Shown piece by piece: positions 43,789-54,120 of a stretch of DNA of 64,000 nt (within the stretch, counting starts at the first letter, position 1; each line of letters begins with the position of its first letter). Location: positions 310,001-374,000 of the forward strand of contig NZ_JAGHRJ010000003.1 in the NCBI RefSeq assembly GCF_017743865.1. The letters run 5' to 3'. The notes under the pieces are model-generated. The model worked only from the letters and a program-made list of their open reading frames with translations, did no database searches and had not been told where the DNA came from. The position numbers and the translations under genes were made by a program. This DNA comes from Labrenzia sp. R4_2. Its GTDB lineage: Bacteria > Pseudomonadota > Alphaproteobacteria > Rhizobiales > Stappiaceae.

Positions 43789-44781
43789 ATGGTCCGTTTT
43801 CGTACAGGAATAGTGTCTGTCGTTTTGGGCAGCTTGGCAGCCTTTGCTGCGCAAGCCGAGCCGGCGATTGTGTATTCGGTCGGCGGCAAATTTGATGGCT
43901 CCTTTAATGAGAGCGCTTATGACGGCGTGAAACGGTTCACGGATGAAACCGGCGAGGCTGTGCGGGAATTTGAGCTGGAACGCGATGCGCAGAGCCTTCA
44001 AGCACTGCGGAACTTTGCCAGCCGCGGCAGTGAACCAATTGTTGCCATCGGGTTTAACCAGGCAAATGCGCTGGGCCAGGTGGCGTCGGAGTTTCCGGAA
44101 GAAGATTTTGCCATCGTCGATATGGTGGTCGAGCAGCCAAATGTCCGTTCCTACGTCTTCAAGGAACATGAAGGCGCCTACATCGGTGGTTTGCTGGCCA
44201 GCATGGCCTCAAAAACCGGGACGATCGGATTTGTCGGCGGCATGGATATTCCGATCATTCAGCGTTTCTTGTGCGGCTATAAGCAAGGTGCACTGGCGGC
44301 AAACCAGCAAACCAAGGTCCTTTCGAATATGACCGGAGACACGCCGGCAGCGTTTGCCGATCCGGTGCGCGGCGCGGAATTGGCGCGCGGCCAGATCAAT
44401 CGCGGCGCGGATGTGGTTATCCAGGCAGCGGGTGGGACCGGGATTGGTGTCTTGCAGGCTGCCGCAGATGCTGGGGTTCTCGGACTTGGGACAGACAGCA
44501 ATCAGAATGGCCTGCATCCGGGCAAGGTACTGACATCCATCCGCAAGCGCGTGGACAATGCAGTTTACGACAGTTTTACCACTGCAGTGAATGGATCCTT
44601 CGCTCCAGGCATCCAGGTTCTGGGCCTTAAGGAAGGCGGCATGGACTGGGTGCTGGATGAAAACAATCAGGCCCTGATTTCAGAAGACATGAAAGCAGCT
44701 GCAAATGCAGCGGTCGACGCAATCTCCAACGGGGAGATTGTGGTCCATGATGTGGTGGCGGATGGGCCGTGCCCTTTTTGA
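43789..44781 (+). CDS. BMP-family nucleoside ABC transporter substrate-binding protein (copy 2)
   Basis: 330 aa from the ATG at 43789 (GGGGATCTG upstream). Signal peptide ends at AQA-EP. Clearly a paralogue of copy 1: SVGGKFDGSFNESAYDGVKRF, PIVAIGFNQANALGQVA, FVGGMDIPIIQRFLCGYKQG and QAAGGTGIGVLQAAADAGVLGLGTDSNQNGLHPG align closely along the whole length. Both keep the ligand-contact regions but differ in the second lobe, so they may bind different nucleosides while sharing one permease. A strong hairpin lies between the two. Confidence 0.93.
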   Translation: MVRFRTGIVSVVLGSLAAFAAQAEPAIVYSVGGKFDGSFNESAYDGVKRFTDETGEAVREFELERDAQSLQALRNFASRGSEPIVAIGFNQANALGQVASEFPEEDFAIVDMVVEQPNVRSYVFKEHEGAYIGGLLASMASKTGTIGFVGGMDIPIIQRFLCGYKQGALAANQQTKVLSNMTGDTPAAFADPVRGAELARGQINRGADVVIQAAGGTGIGVLQAAADAGVLGLGTDSNQNGLHPGKVLTSIRKRVDNAVYDSFTTAVNGSFAPGIQVLGLKEGGMDWVLDENNQALISEDMKAAANAAVDAISNGEIVVHDVVADGPCPF

Positions 44782-44851
44782 AGGCATGCCTGAACGCTGA
44801 ACAGGACACAGCAAGAATGACAAAAAGTAATCGTCACGCCTGGGGGATGGC

Positions 44852-46405
44852 ATGAGCGAAACACCTGCAATTGAGCTGCGCAAGATCAACAAAAGCTTTG
44901 GTGCGGTCCATGCCAACAAGGACATTGACCTTGTTGTAAAGAAGGGATCAATCCACGGCATTATCGGTGAAAATGGCGCGGGCAAATCGACCTTGATGTC
45001 GATCCTTTACGGCTTTTATCAAGCTGACACCGGAGACATTCTGGTCAACGGCAATAAGGTCACGATCTCGGACTCGAAGGCTGCGATCGGGATGGGGATC
45101 GGGATGGTTCACCAGCACTTCATGCTGGTCGACAATTTCACCGTTCTGGAAAATGTCGTCCTTGGCGCGGAAGACAGTGCGCTTCTGGCCGGCGGTCTTA
45201 ACCGGGCCCGATCCGAACTACATCGCCTGGAAACCGAATATGAGCTCCGGGTTGATCCGGAAGCAATCACCGGTGAGCTGCCGGTCGGACTTCAGCAGCG
45301 TGTCGAAATTCTGAAAGCACTCTATCGCAGCGCTGAAGTCCTGATCCTGGATGAACCGACCGGCGTTTTGACGCCTGCCGAAGCGGACCACCTGTTCAAG
45401 ATCCTGGAAGTTCTGAAGAACGAAGGCAAAACCATCCTGCTGATCACGCACAAACTGCGCGAAATCATGGCTGCGACCGACATGGTGTCTGTCATGCGCC
45501 GCGGAGAGATGGTGGCGACCCGCGAGACCAAGAACACCTCAATGGAGGAGCTGGCCGAGCTGATGGTCGGGCGCAGCGTGTTGTTGCGGGTCGACAAGAA
45601 ACCAGCCGAACCCAAAGCGCCCGTTCTCGAGGTGGAAAACCTCACGGTGACAGACAGCCGCGGCGTCGAAGTTGTGAAGGATGTTTCTTTCAAGGTGCAT
45701 GAAGGCGAAATCGTCGGCATCGCGGGCGTATCCGGTAACGGGCAGTCAGAACTTCTCGAAACTCTTTCCGGCATCCGTCGCGCCACCCGGGGTACCTTGA
45801 AAATCAACGGTGAGACGATTGATCTGGCCAACCGGGCACCGGACGCCGCCGATATGCGCGCAAAGAGCATGGGCCATGTTCCAGAAGACCGGCACCGTAT
45901 GGGGCTGATCAACAGTTTTGCCGAGTATGAGAACTCCATTCTCGGGTATCACCGGGACCCTGCCTATTCAAAAGGCCTTCTGCTCGACCTGCCAGCGATC
46001 AAGAAAAATGCGGTCGATGAAATCGAGAAATACGATATCCGGCCGCCAAATCCGATGCTCAAGACCGCTAACTTCTCAGGTGGCAACCAGCAGAAGGTTG
46101 TTCTGGCTCGGGAAATCGAAAGGGACCCAAACATCCTTTTGGTCGGCCAGCCGACCCGTGGTGTGGACATCGGTGCAATCGAGTTTATTCACAAGCGGCT
46201 CATTGAATTACGGGATGCGGGAAAAGGTATCCTTTTGGTCTCCGTGGAGCTCGACGAAATCCGTGGTCTGTCCGACCGGGTGCTTGTGATGTTCGACGGC
46301 AAGGTCGTGGGCGAACGTGGCGCGGATGCTGAAGAAAGTGATCTCGGCCTGCTGATGGCCGGGATTGAAGACAATAAGATCGCCGTTGAAGGAGACGTCC
46401 AATGA
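44852..46405 (+). CDS. Nucleoside ABC transporter ATP-binding protein (tandem ABC domains, NupO-like)
   Basis: 517 aa with two fused ABC domains, as in RbsA/YufO-type ATPases. Domain 1 has GENGAGKSTLMSILYG (Walker A) and VLILDEPTGVLTPAEADHLF. Domain 2 has the usual degenerate Walker A GVSGNGQSELLETLSG, signature NFSGGNQQKVVLARE and LLVGQPTRGVDIGAIEF. It drives uptake by the two permeases encoded next; the permease start overlaps its stop by 4 bases. Confidence 0.95.
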   Translation: MSETPAIELRKINKSFGAVHANKDIDLVVKKGSIHGIIGENGAGKSTLMSILYGFYQADTGDILVNGNKVTISDSKAAIGMGIGMVHQHFMLVDNFTVLENVVLGAEDSALLAGGLNRARSELHRLETEYELRVDPEAITGELPVGLQQRVEILKALYRSAEVLILDEPTGVLTPAEADHLFKILEVLKNEGKTILLITHKLREIMAATDMVSVMRRGEMVATRETKNTSMEELAELMVGRSVLLRVDKKPAEPKAPVLEVENLTVTDSRGVEVVKDVSFKVHEGEIVGIAGVSGNGQSELLETLSGIRRATRGTLKINGETIDLANRAPDAADMRAKSMGHVPEDRHRMGLINSFAEYENSILGYHRDPAYSKGLLLDLPAIKKNAVDEIEKYDIRPPNPMLKTANFSGGNQQKVVLAREIERDPNILLVGQPTRGVDIGAIEFIHKRLIELRDAGKGILLVSVELDEIRGLSDRVLVMFDGKVVGERGADAEESDLGLLMAGIEDNKIAVEGDVQ

Positions 46406-47508
46406 GTGGCGGCCAGCTACCCCGGTGGGTCGATTACGGCCTGATCCCGTTCCTGAATCTTGCGGCCGCATTTCTGGTCTCCGGTCTTGTGGTGATCCTG
46501 ATCGGTGAAAACCCGATCGATGCTGTGAAAGTCCTGATCTGGGGTTCTCTCGGCTACACGGAAGGTTTCGGATACACACTCTTTTATGCGACCAACTTTA
46601 TCTTCACCGGGCTCGCGGTGGCGGTCGCGTTTCATGCAGGCCTCTTCAACATTGGCGGTGAAGGGCAGGCGTACCTGGGCGGTCTAGGCGTGGCCATAGC
46701 GTGTCTGGCGTTGGACCATTATGTGCCGTGGTACGTCACATTGCCGTTCGCTATTCTTGGATCCGCTTTGATGGGCGCGGCATGGGCCTTCATCCCGGCC
46801 TGGCTTCAGGCAACGCGCGGCAGCCACGTGGTTATCACCACCATCATGTTCAACTTCATTGCTGCGTCCTTGATGGTCTATCTGCTCAATGGCTTTTTGA
46901 AAAAGCCAGGCTCCATGCAGAACGAGACCCGCACCTTTGAAGATGGCGGCCGCTTGCCGTTCCTAAACGACATCTTCCCATCTTTCGGCTTCGGTTTTGC
47001 GCCAGTCAATCTCGCGCTGTTTGTTGCTTTGGCAGCCTGTGTACTGGTCTGGCTGTTGATCTGGCGGACTAAACTCGGGTTTGAAATCCGCTCCTTTGGC
47101 GCCAACGCGACCGCGGCAGTCTATGCAGGCATTTCGCCGGTCCGCATCACAGTGGTGACCATGCTGATTTCCGGCGGTCTTGCTGGCATGATGGCAATCA
47201 ACGAGATCATGGGGTCCCAACACCGCTTGCTGATCGATTTCGTGACTGGGTATGGCTTTGTTGGCATCGCCGTTGCGCTGATGGGTCGGGCTCACCCGGT
47301 CGGGATTCTGCTGGCGTCTATCCTGTTCGGGATGCTGTATCAGGGCGGCGCAGAGCTCTCCTTTGAGATGCCCAACCTCACGCGTGACATGATTATTGTA
47401 ATCCAGGGTCTGGTCATCCTGTTTGCCGGTGCGCTTGAGCATATGTTCCGGCCGGCCATTGCCCAGTTTTTCATGCCCGCTCGGCCCAAAACGGCGCAGG
47501 AGGCTTGA
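46402..47508 (+). CDS. Nucleoside ABC transporter permease 1 (NupP-like)
   Basis: 368 aa, about 9-10 TM segments, of the BPD_transp_2 (branched-chain/ribose/nucleoside) family. Marks include FHAGLFNIGGEGQAYLGGLG, VITTIMFNFIAASLMVYLLNG and FVGIAVALMGRAHPVGILLASILFG. It forms the pore with the next permease. Start and stop overlap the flanking genes by 4 bases. Confidence 0.94.
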   Translation: MSGGQLPRWVDYGLIPFLNLAAAFLVSGLVVILIGENPIDAVKVLIWGSLGYTEGFGYTLFYATNFIFTGLAVAVAFHAGLFNIGGEGQAYLGGLGVAIACLALDHYVPWYVTLPFAILGSALMGAAWAFIPAWLQATRGSHVVITTIMFNFIAASLMVYLLNGFLKKPGSMQNETRTFEDGGRLPFLNDIFPSFGFGFAPVNLALFVALAACVLVWLLIWRTKLGFEIRSFGANATAAVYAGISPVRITVVTMLISGGLAGMMAINEIMGSQHRLLIDFVTGYGFVGIAVALMGRAHPVGILLASILFGMLYQGGAELSFEMPNLTRDMIIVIQGLVILFAGALEHMFRPAIAQFFMPARPKTAQEA

Positions 47509-48479
47509 TCATGTTTGAGACGTTGATCCTGACACTTGATTCCACGGTCCGCCTGTCAACGCCGCTCCTGCTGGCCTGTCTGGCAGGGCTTTATTCCGAA
47601 CGTTCGGGGATCGTCGACATTGGCCTGGAAGGCAAGATGCTTGGCGCTGCCTTCGGCGCGGGTGCGGTCGCCTACATTACCGGCAACGCCTGGATTGGGC
47701 TCATGGCGGGCATTGCCGTATCGATTGGCCTGGCGCTCATCCACGGATTTGCATCCATCACCAACCGCGGCAACCAGATTGTCTCAGGCGTTGCCATCAA
47801 CTTCCTTGCGGCCGGATTGACGGCCCTGCTCGGACAAACCTGGTTCAGCCAGGGGGGGCGGACGCCGTCGCTTCAAGGGGATGGCCGCTTCCGCGACATC
47901 GTTTTGCCGGGCGCTGAGCAAGTGCGCGATGTGCCGATTATCGGCCCGATCTATGCCGAGCTTTTGTCCGGTCATAACATCCTGGTCTATGCCGCCTTTG
48001 TTGCCGTGCCGGTCACATGGTGGGTGCTTTTCCGCACGCGTTTTGGTTTGCGACTTCGCGCGGTGGGTGAAAACCCGGCCGCCGTGGACACGGCAGGTAT
48101 TTCGGTGACCTGGCTTCGCTACCGGGCCGTGATTGCATGCGGCATTCTCTGCGGGCTTGCGGGCAGTTATCTTTCGATCGCTCAGTCTGCCGGTTTTATC
48201 AAGGATATGACCGCCGGTAAGGGCTTTATTGCGCTTGCAGCGCTGATCTTCGCCAAGTGGCGGCCTGCGAGCGCGATGTTCGCTTGCCTGCTCTTTGGGT
48301 TCCTCGATGCAACGGCGATCCGCATGCAAGGGCAAGAGGTTCCTGGCATTGGCGAGATCCCGGTCCAGTTCTTCCAGGCGCTACCGTACATCCTGACGGT
48401 CATCCTGCTTGCTGGCTTCATCGGGAAAGCAATCCCGCCGAAAGCTGCTGGTATTCCGTATCTGAAGGAGCGGTCATGA
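47505..48479 (+). CDS. Nucleoside ABC transporter permease 2 (NupQ-like)
   Basis: 324 aa, BPD_transp_2 family, shorter than permease 1, as usual for this pair. Segments: LLLACLAGLYSERSGIVDIGLEGKMLGAAF, FASITNRGNQIVSGVAINFLAAGLTALLGQ and AGSYLSIAQSAGFIKDMTAGKGFIALAALIFAKWRP. It partners NupP-like permease 1. The cytidine deaminase start overlaps its stop by 4 bases. Confidence 0.94.
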   Translation: MIMFETLILTLDSTVRLSTPLLLACLAGLYSERSGIVDIGLEGKMLGAAFGAGAVAYITGNAWIGLMAGIAVSIGLALIHGFASITNRGNQIVSGVAINFLAAGLTALLGQTWFSQGGRTPSLQGDGRFRDIVLPGAEQVRDVPIIGPIYAELLSGHNILVYAAFVAVPVTWWVLFRTRFGLRLRAVGENPAAVDTAGISVTWLRYRAVIACGILCGLAGSYLSIAQSAGFIKDMTAGKGFIALAALIFAKWRPASAMFACLLFGFLDATAIRMQGQEVPGIGEIPVQFFQALPYILTVILLAGFIGKAIPPKAAGIPYLKERS

Positions 48480-48874
48480 GCGATCTGGACAAGCTGTTCG
48501 AGGCCGCCAAAGCGGTACGCGAAAAGGCATATGCCCCTTATTCCAACTTCCTGGTTGGGGCAGCATTCCGCACTCCGGATGGGACGATTTTCACCGGCTG
48601 CAATGTGGAGAATGCATCCTATCCTGTCAGCGTATGCGCTGAAGGTGGTGCAGCCAGCGCCATGATTGCCGCCGGTTACCGGGAAATCGAAGAAGCGGTC
48701 GTGATTGGCGATGCGGCCCTATGCACCCCGTGCGGCATGTGCCGTCAGCGGTTTGCGGAATTCGGAACTGAAAATCTTGTGGTCCATGTTGCGGACCTCA
48801 ACGGCATTCGCCGCAGCTTCACACTTGATGAATTGCTGCCGGCGGCATTTGAACTAGAAGACAAGAAGGACTGA
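48476..48874 (+). CDS. cdd: Cytidine deaminase
   Basis: 132 aa from the ATG at 48476, typical of the tetrameric zinc enzyme. Zinc site: Cys in VCAEGGAAS with the catalytic Glu, and the pair of Cys in PCGMCRQRF. Substrate loop NVENASYP is present. Converts cytidine and deoxycytidine to uridine and deoxyuridine, feeding the phosphorylase that follows. Overlaps permease 2 by 4 bases and is followed 6 bp later by punA. Confidence 0.95.
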   Translation: MSDLDKLFEAAKAVREKAYAPYSNFLVGAAFRTPDGTIFTGCNVENASYPVSVCAEGGAASAMIAAGYREIEEAVVIGDAALCTPCGMCRQRFAEFGTENLVVHVADLNGIRRSFTLDELLPAAFELEDKKD

Positions 48875-48880
48875 CCCACC

Positions 48881-49690
48881 ATGAGTGGTTATGGCCGTGA
48901 GTGCGCGGATATTGTGCGCGCCGCCCGCGAGGGCTCCTACAAAATTGGCATGATCCTGGGATCCGGGCTCGGAACTTTGGCCGAAGAGGTCGAGGATGCA
49001 GTCCGCATTCCGTATGCTCATCTGACCGAGTTTCCGGTGTCCACGGTAACATCGCATTCCAGCGAGCTGGTTGCCGGCACGCTTGCCGGGGTTCCTGTGG
49101 TCATCCTGTCGGGCCGCGCGCACTATTATGAAGGTGGCGATCCGACCGTCATGCGGACACCAGTTGAAACCTTGAAGGAGCTCGGCTGCGACATCCTGCT
49201 TGCAACCAATGCCGCCGGGTCCTTGCGCGAAGAAGTTGCTCCCGGAAGTCCGATGGTCATTTCGGATCATATCAATTGGTCTGGCAAAAACCCGCTGATC
49301 GGCGAAGAAGACGAGAAGCGCTTCCTCGACATGAGTGCGGCGTATGATCAGGACCTTCGGGCGGCAATGAAGAAAGTTGCCGAAGAAACTGGCGACCCTG
49401 TCGCAGAAGGCGTCTACATGTGGTTCTCCGGCCCGTCATTTGAGACACCTGCCGAAATCCGCATGGCTAAGATGTTGGGCGCAGATGCGGTCGGCATGTC
49501 GACCGTCCCGGAAGTCATCATGGCCCGGTTCCTGGGGATGCGTGTCGCAGCGATGTCCATCATCACCAACTACGGTGCCGGCATGCAAACCCATGCCTTG
49601 TCGCACGACGAAACCAAATCCGTTGCGCTCACCGGCATGGAACGGATGAAGCAGCTTGTCCGCGCTTTTGTAAAAGAGGTCGGCCAATGA
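48881..49690 (+). CDS. punA: Purine nucleoside phosphorylase (trimeric type)
   Basis: 269 aa, family II PNP. Phosphate loop GMILGSGLGTLAEEVED, GRAHYYEGG, the base-binding segment MWFSGPSFETPAEIRMAKMLGADAVGMSTVPEV and the conserved Asn in SIITNYGAGM are visible. It phosphorolyses inosine and guanosine (and deoxy forms) to the base and (deoxy)ribose 1-phosphate. The deoC start overlaps its stop by 4 bases. Strong place in the salvage unit. Confidence 0.94.
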   Translation: MSGYGRECADIVRAAREGSYKIGMILGSGLGTLAEEVEDAVRIPYAHLTEFPVSTVTSHSSELVAGTLAGVPVVILSGRAHYYEGGDPTVMRTPVETLKELGCDILLATNAAGSLREEVAPGSPMVISDHINWSGKNPLIGEEDEKRFLDMSAAYDQDLRAAMKKVAEETGDPVAEGVYMWFSGPSFETPAEIRMAKMLGADAVGMSTVPEVIMARFLGMRVAAMSIITNYGAGMQTHALSHDETKSVALTGMERMKQLVRAFVKEVGQ

Positions 49691-50463
49691 CCGATATGAT
49701 TGAAACCGCCAAACGGGCCCTTGGCCTGGTGGATTTGACCAACCTGAATGACGATTGCACGGTTGAAGATATTACGGCTTTGACCAATCGCACAGTGACA
49801 CCGCATGGCGCCGTTGCTGCCGTATGCGTGTGGCCCCGTTTCGTCGCGCAGGCTGTCAAGGAGCTCGCCGGAACTGGGGTCAAAGTTGCGACAGTCGTCA
49901 ATTTCCCGGCTGGCGGTGAAGACACGCAAGCTGTGGTCGCTGAAACTCGGCAGGCGATTGCCGATGGTGCGGACGAGATTGATCTCGTCATGCCTTACCG
50001 GACGTTTGTCGAGGGCCGTAAAGGGTTTGCCGAAGAGCAGATCATTCAGGTCAAGGCCGCGATTCCAGAACCTGCCATCTTGAAGGTTATTCTCGAGACA
50101 GGCGAGATCAAGGATCCGCTCCTGATCCATGCTGCGTCCAATGTTGCGATCGCAGCCGGTGCGGACTTCATCAAGACCTCGACCGGCAAGGTTACTGTCA
50201 ACGCCACTTTGGAAGCTGCTGAAATCATGCTGACGGCCATCGAAGAAGCGCGGCGTGACAACGCTGAGCGCGTCATCGGCTTTAAACCTGCCGGCGGGAT
50301 TAAAACCGCTTCGGATGCGGCTGCCTACCTCGCGCTTGCAGACAAGATCATGGGACACAATTGGGTGTCCGCCTCAACCTTCCGTTTTGGCGCGAGCGGG
50401 TTGCTCGATGCTCTCACGGCAACGATAGACGGCAAAGACGCCGCAGTGGGTGAAGGATACTAA
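49687..50463 (+). CDS. deoC: Deoxyribose-phosphate aldolase
   Basis: 258 aa, class I aldolase of the DeoC family. [27 protein letters not shown] and the Schiff-base lysine in [12 protein letters not shown] are visible, as is [16 protein letters not shown]. It splits deoxyribose 5-phosphate into acetaldehyde and glyceraldehyde 3-phosphate. Overlaps punA by 4 bases and its stop is 1 base before the deoA start. Confidence 0.96.
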   Translation: MTDMIETAKRALGLVDLTNLNDDCTVEDITALTNRTVTPHGAVAAVCVWPRFVAQAVKELAGTGVKVATVVNFPAGGEDTQAVVAETRQAIADGADEIDLVMPYRTFVEGRKGFAEEQIIQVKAAIPEPAILKVILETGEIKDPLLIHAASNVAIAAGADFIKTSTGKVTVNATLEAAEIMLTAIEEARRDNAERVIGFKPAGGIKTASDAAAYLALADKIMGHNWVSASTFRFGASGLLDALTATIDGKDAAVGEGY

Positions 50464-50464
50464 G

Positions 50465-51781
50465 ATGCTGCCACAAGAGCTCATCAGGAAAAAACGGGAC
50501 GGCGGAGCGCTGTCCTCCGAAGAGATCGCGTTTTTCGTAAAGGGCCTCGCTGACGGATCTGTCACCGAAGGACAGGTTTCCGCCCTTGCCATGGCGGTCT
50601 TTTTCAAGGGTCTCACCATTGATGAGCGTGTCGCTCTAACGCTCGCGATGCGCGACAGCGGCGATGTTCTGGACTGGTCGGACATTGAAGCTCCAGTCCT
50701 TGATAAACACTCCACCGGCGGTGTGGGTGACAACGTTTCGCTAATGCTGGCTCCGGCACTTGCGGCTTGCGGTGCAGCCGTCCCGATGATCTCCGGCCGT
50801 GGCCTCGGCCATACCGGTGGTACACTCGACAAGTTCGACAGCATTCCGGGCTACAAGACGCAGCCGGACAATGCACTTTTCAAGAAGGTCGTGAAGGAAG
50901 TCGGCTGTGCCGTGATCGGTCAGACTGGCAATCTCGCTCCGGCCGACAAACGCTTTTATGGCATCCGGGATGTGACCGCGACGGTCGAGAGCATTGACCT
51001 GATCACCGCGTCCATTTTGTCCAAGAAACTGGCAGCGGGTCTTCAAGGGCTTGTGCTCGATGTGAAGTGGGGAAGTGGCGCGTTCATGGCAACGCTTGAA
51101 GAAGCACGCGCGCTTGCCGAGAGCCTGGTCTTGGTCGCTAATGGCGCTGGCCTCAAAACAACAGCTCTGCTCACCGACATGAATGAGCCTTTGGCTTCTG
51201 CTGCGGGCAATGCAATCGAGATGCAGAACGCTGTCGATTTCCTGAAAGGGACTGCCATCGACAACCGTTTGTGGGATGTCACTGTCGCGCAAGGCGGCGA
51301 ACTCCTCGCAAGCGGCGGCCTTGCTGAAGATGCTGAGGCTGGATGTGATATGATGCGGTCAGCTTTTGAGAGTGGCAAGGCGGCAGAGAAGTTCGCCGAA
51401 ATGGTGAGTGCGCTTGGTGGGCCTGCCGACTTCATGGAAAAGCCGGAACTCTATCTTGCGAAAGCCAATTTCGAGGCACCGGTGTATCCGTTTGAGGACG
51501 GCGTCGTTACAGAAATCGACGCGCGCGGTGTCGGGGTTGCCGTCGTTGCTCTTGGCGGCGGACGTAAAGCTGCTGCTGACGTGATCGACCCATCTGTTGG
51601 GTTCACTAGCCTTGCCGGCGTGGGCAATTCGGTTGACGCAGATAGCCCGCTTGCAATCGTGCATGCCCGCAACGAAGAAGAAGCAGAAGCCGCAGCGATC
51701 GCATTGCGTGCAGCCTACACCGTCGGTTCAGCAAAGGACGTCATGGATCGTCCGAGTGTTGTAGAGCGCATCGCGCCGTAA
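50465..51781 (+). CDS. deoA: Thymidine phosphorylase
   Basis: 438 aa from the ATG at 50465, which has a GAAGGA site; the GTG at 50450 would overlap deoC. Motifs: [26 protein letters not shown], the phosphate loop [39 protein letters not shown] and the dimer-domain segment [20 protein letters not shown]. Converts thymidine (and deoxyuridine) to base and deoxyribose 1-phosphate. Confidence 0.96.
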   Translation: MLPQELIRKKRDGGALSSEEIAFFVKGLADGSVTEGQVSALAMAVFFKGLTIDERVALTLAMRDSGDVLDWSDIEAPVLDKHSTGGVGDNVSLMLAPALAACGAAVPMISGRGLGHTGGTLDKFDSIPGYKTQPDNALFKKVVKEVGCAVIGQTGNLAPADKRFYGIRDVTATVESIDLITASILSKKLAAGLQGLVLDVKWGSGAFMATLEEARALAESLVLVANGAGLKTTALLTDMNEPLASAAGNAIEMQNAVDFLKGTAIDNRLWDVTVAQGGELLASGGLAEDAEAGCDMMRSAFESGKAAEKFAEMVSALGGPADFMEKPELYLAKANFEAPVYPFEDGVVTEIDARGVGVAVVALGGGRKAAADVIDPSVGFTSLAGVGNSVDADSPLAIVHARNEEEAEAAAIALRAAYTVGSAKDVMDRPSVVERIAP

Positions 51782-51854
51782 CCGCGGCCGGGCCGGGAGC
51801 AAAACCCAGCCCTCTCCGGCATAACATGTCGGCAACAATAATGAGGAGATGCTC

Positions 51855-53075
51855 ATGCCCCGTGCGATCTTGTGCGTACTGGACAGTTTCGGGATTGGCG
51901 GCGCGGCGGATGCGGACGCCTTTGGCGATGTGGGGTCGGATACCCTTGGCCACATTGCGCAGCATTGCGCGGAAAGAAAGGGCGACAGGGACGGCCTTCG
52001 CTCTGGTCCTCTGTCGGTCCCGAATATGGACCGGCTTGGGCTCGGTGCGGCCGGCCGTCTGTCCACCGGTGAAGACGTTCCGGGTCTGACCTATTCTGGG
52101 GAGCCAGAAGGACTTTGGGGCTATGCAGCCGAAGTCTCGAACGGCAAGGATACCCCGTCCGGGCACTGGGAAATCGCGGGCGTGCCAGTCCGGTTCGACT
52201 GGGGCTATTTCCCGGAAACAATCCCGACATTTCCGAAAGAGCTGATTTCCAAGATCAGCGAAAAAGCCGGATTGAATGGAATCTTGGGCGACAAACATGC
52301 CTCCGGGACCGAGATCATCGCAGAACTCGGGGACGAGCATGTGAAGACCGGGAAGCCGATCTTCTACACTTCCGCTGACTCGGTCATTCAGATCGCTGCT
52401 CACGAAGAGCATTTCGGCCTGGAGAAGCTCTATGACCTTTGCGAAATCACGCGCGAATTCGCGGACCCGTACAACATCGGGCGCGTGATTGCGCGACCCT
52501 TTCTCGGCGAGAGCGCTGATACGTTCGAGCGCACGGCCAACCGCCGCGATTATTCCGTTTTGCCGCCTGAGCCAACGTTGCTTGATCGGCTGACTGCTGA
52601 TGGTCGGACAGTCTATGGCATTGGAAAAATCTCCGACATCTTTGCGCATCAGGGCGTGGCCAAGGTTCTGAAGGGGGCTGGCAATGATCAGCTTTTTGAC
52701 AAGACCCTTGAAGCCATGGATCTGGCGCAAGATGGCGACATGATCTTCGCCAATTTCATCGACTTCGATTCCCTTTTTGGGCATCGCCGCGATGTTCCGG
52801 GATATGCTTCGGCACTAGAGCACTTTGACGGACGCCTTCCGGAAATGATTGCCAAAATGCGGGAGGGTGACCTCCTAATCCTGACGGCTGATCACGGATG
52901 CGACCCGACCTGGCGCGGGACGGATCATACCCGCGAACATGTTCCTGTGATCGCCACGGGACCCGGCATTGCGGGCAAGGGTATTGGCGGGCGCAAGACT
53001 TACGCCGATATTGGGGAGAGCGTTGCGGATCATCTTGGGATCGACCAAGGCCCGCACGGAACCAGTTTCCTGTAA
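51855..53075 (+). CDS. deoB: Phosphopentomutase
   Basis: 406 aa from the ATG at 51855, which has AGGAG six bases upstream; an ATG two codons earlier would overlap the Shine-Dalgarno. Alkaline-phosphatase-fold metal motifs: [34 protein letters not shown] and [11 protein letters not shown]. It moves phosphate between C1 and C5 of (deoxy)ribose, linking the phosphorylases to deoC. Full length. Confidence 0.96.
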   Translation: MPRAILCVLDSFGIGGAADADAFGDVGSDTLGHIAQHCAERKGDRDGLRSGPLSVPNMDRLGLGAAGRLSTGEDVPGLTYSGEPEGLWGYAAEVSNGKDTPSGHWEIAGVPVRFDWGYFPETIPTFPKELISKISEKAGLNGILGDKHASGTEIIAELGDEHVKTGKPIFYTSADSVIQIAAHEEHFGLEKLYDLCEITREFADPYNIGRVIARPFLGESADTFERTANRRDYSVLPPEPTLLDRLTADGRTVYGIGKISDIFAHQGVAKVLKGAGNDQLFDKTLEAMDLAQDGDMIFANFIDFDSLFGHRRDVPGYASALEHFDGRLPEMIAKMREGDLLILTADHGCDPTWRGTDHTREHVPVIATGPGIAGKGIGGRKTYADIGESVADHLGIDQGPHGTSFL

Positions 53076-53095
53076 GAGAAGGACAGCGGACGACT

Positions 53096-54109
53096 GTGGC
53101 CCCAAAAGGTAAGGACGAAATTCTCGCGGTTCCCAAGGTCGAACTTCACTGCCACATTGAAGGGGCCGCTCCTCCGCGTCTCGTCCGTCAGCTCGCTGAT
53201 CAGCATGGTGTCGATGTCTCAGAGGTGATTGACGGCAAGGGGCAGTACGTCTGGTCCGATTTTACCTCTTTCCTAAAAGCCTATGACACGGCCAGTTCCG
53301 TCTTCAAGACACCGGCTGACTACGCGCTCCTTGCCGAGACTTATTTCCGGATACTTGCAGCGGAAGGGGCGATCTACGGCGAGATTTTCTTTTCGCCCGA
53401 TCATGCTCAAGCCGCCGGTCTTTCCTACCGTTCCTATGTAGAAGGCCTTGCGGCCGGGATCGAACGGGCAAAAATCGATACGGCCATAGACGGCCGGATG
53501 ATCGCAATCGGTGTACGGCACTTCGGCACAGCCTCCGTCGAACGTGTCGTCAAGGAAGTGATTGGCAATCCCCATCCCCTGGTCACCGGTTTTGGTCTTG
53601 CAGGGGATGAACGTTCCGGACATCCGGCAAACTTTGCCAAGGCGTTCCGTATGGCAGCCGATGCCGGGTTGGGAACGACAGCCCATGCCGGGGAGTTTGG
53701 CGGACCGGAAAGCATCACCGCAGCTCTGGAGTTCTTGCGGGTCAAGCGTCTTGGCCATGGTGTCCGGGCCATTGAAGATCGGGATCTTGTGAAACGGCTC
53801 GTCGACGAAGACGTTGTCCTGGAAGTGTGTCCGGGATCGAACATCGCGCTTGGCGTTTATTCCGTCTTGCGCTTTCACCCGGTGAACATGCTTCGAAAAG
53901 AAGGGGTCAAGATCACCCTGAATTCCGATGACCCGCCCTTTTTTGGCACCACACTCGGCAAAGAGTATTTGTCTGTTGCGGAGACATTCGGCTGGACAAG
54001 AGACGATCAAATGGAGATCAGCCGGACGGCCATCATGGCCGCGTTTTGTGACGACAGCACACGCAACCGGTTGCTGACCCGTCTCGACAGCGCAAAAATT
54101 GGCAGCTAA
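53096..54109 (+). CDS. add: Adenosine/adenine deaminase family protein
   Basis: 337 aa from the GTG at 53096; no better start lies between it and deoB. Zinc and catalytic residues: HxH in KVELHCHIEGAAPP, the His-Glu of TTAHAGEFGGPES, LGHGVRAI and the Asp pair in LNSDDPPFFGTTLG. It should deaminate adenosine, deoxyadenosine or adenine. The NSDDPPFF segment is seen in several alphaproteobacterial deaminases of both types, so adenosine versus adenine specificity is not settled. Context (before nucleoside phosphorylase products) fits adenosine. Confidence 0.9.
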   Translation: MAPKGKDEILAVPKVELHCHIEGAAPPRLVRQLADQHGVDVSEVIDGKGQYVWSDFTSFLKAYDTASSVFKTPADYALLAETYFRILAAEGAIYGEIFFSPDHAQAAGLSYRSYVEGLAAGIERAKIDTAIDGRMIAIGVRHFGTASVERVVKEVIGNPHPLVTGFGLAGDERSGHPANFAKAFRMAADAGLGTTAHAGEFGGPESITAALEFLRVKRLGHGVRAIEDRDLVKRLVDEDVVLEVCPGSNIALGVYSVLRFHPVNMLRKEGVKITLNSDDPPFFGTTLGKEYLSVAETFGWTRDDQMEISRTAIMAAFCDDSTRNRLLTRLDSAKIGS

Positions 54110-54120
54110 GTACGCCGACC

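Noticed and set aside
51741-52784. Open frame of 347 codons on the minus strand across deoB
   Set aside because: Antisense shadow of phosphopentomutase.
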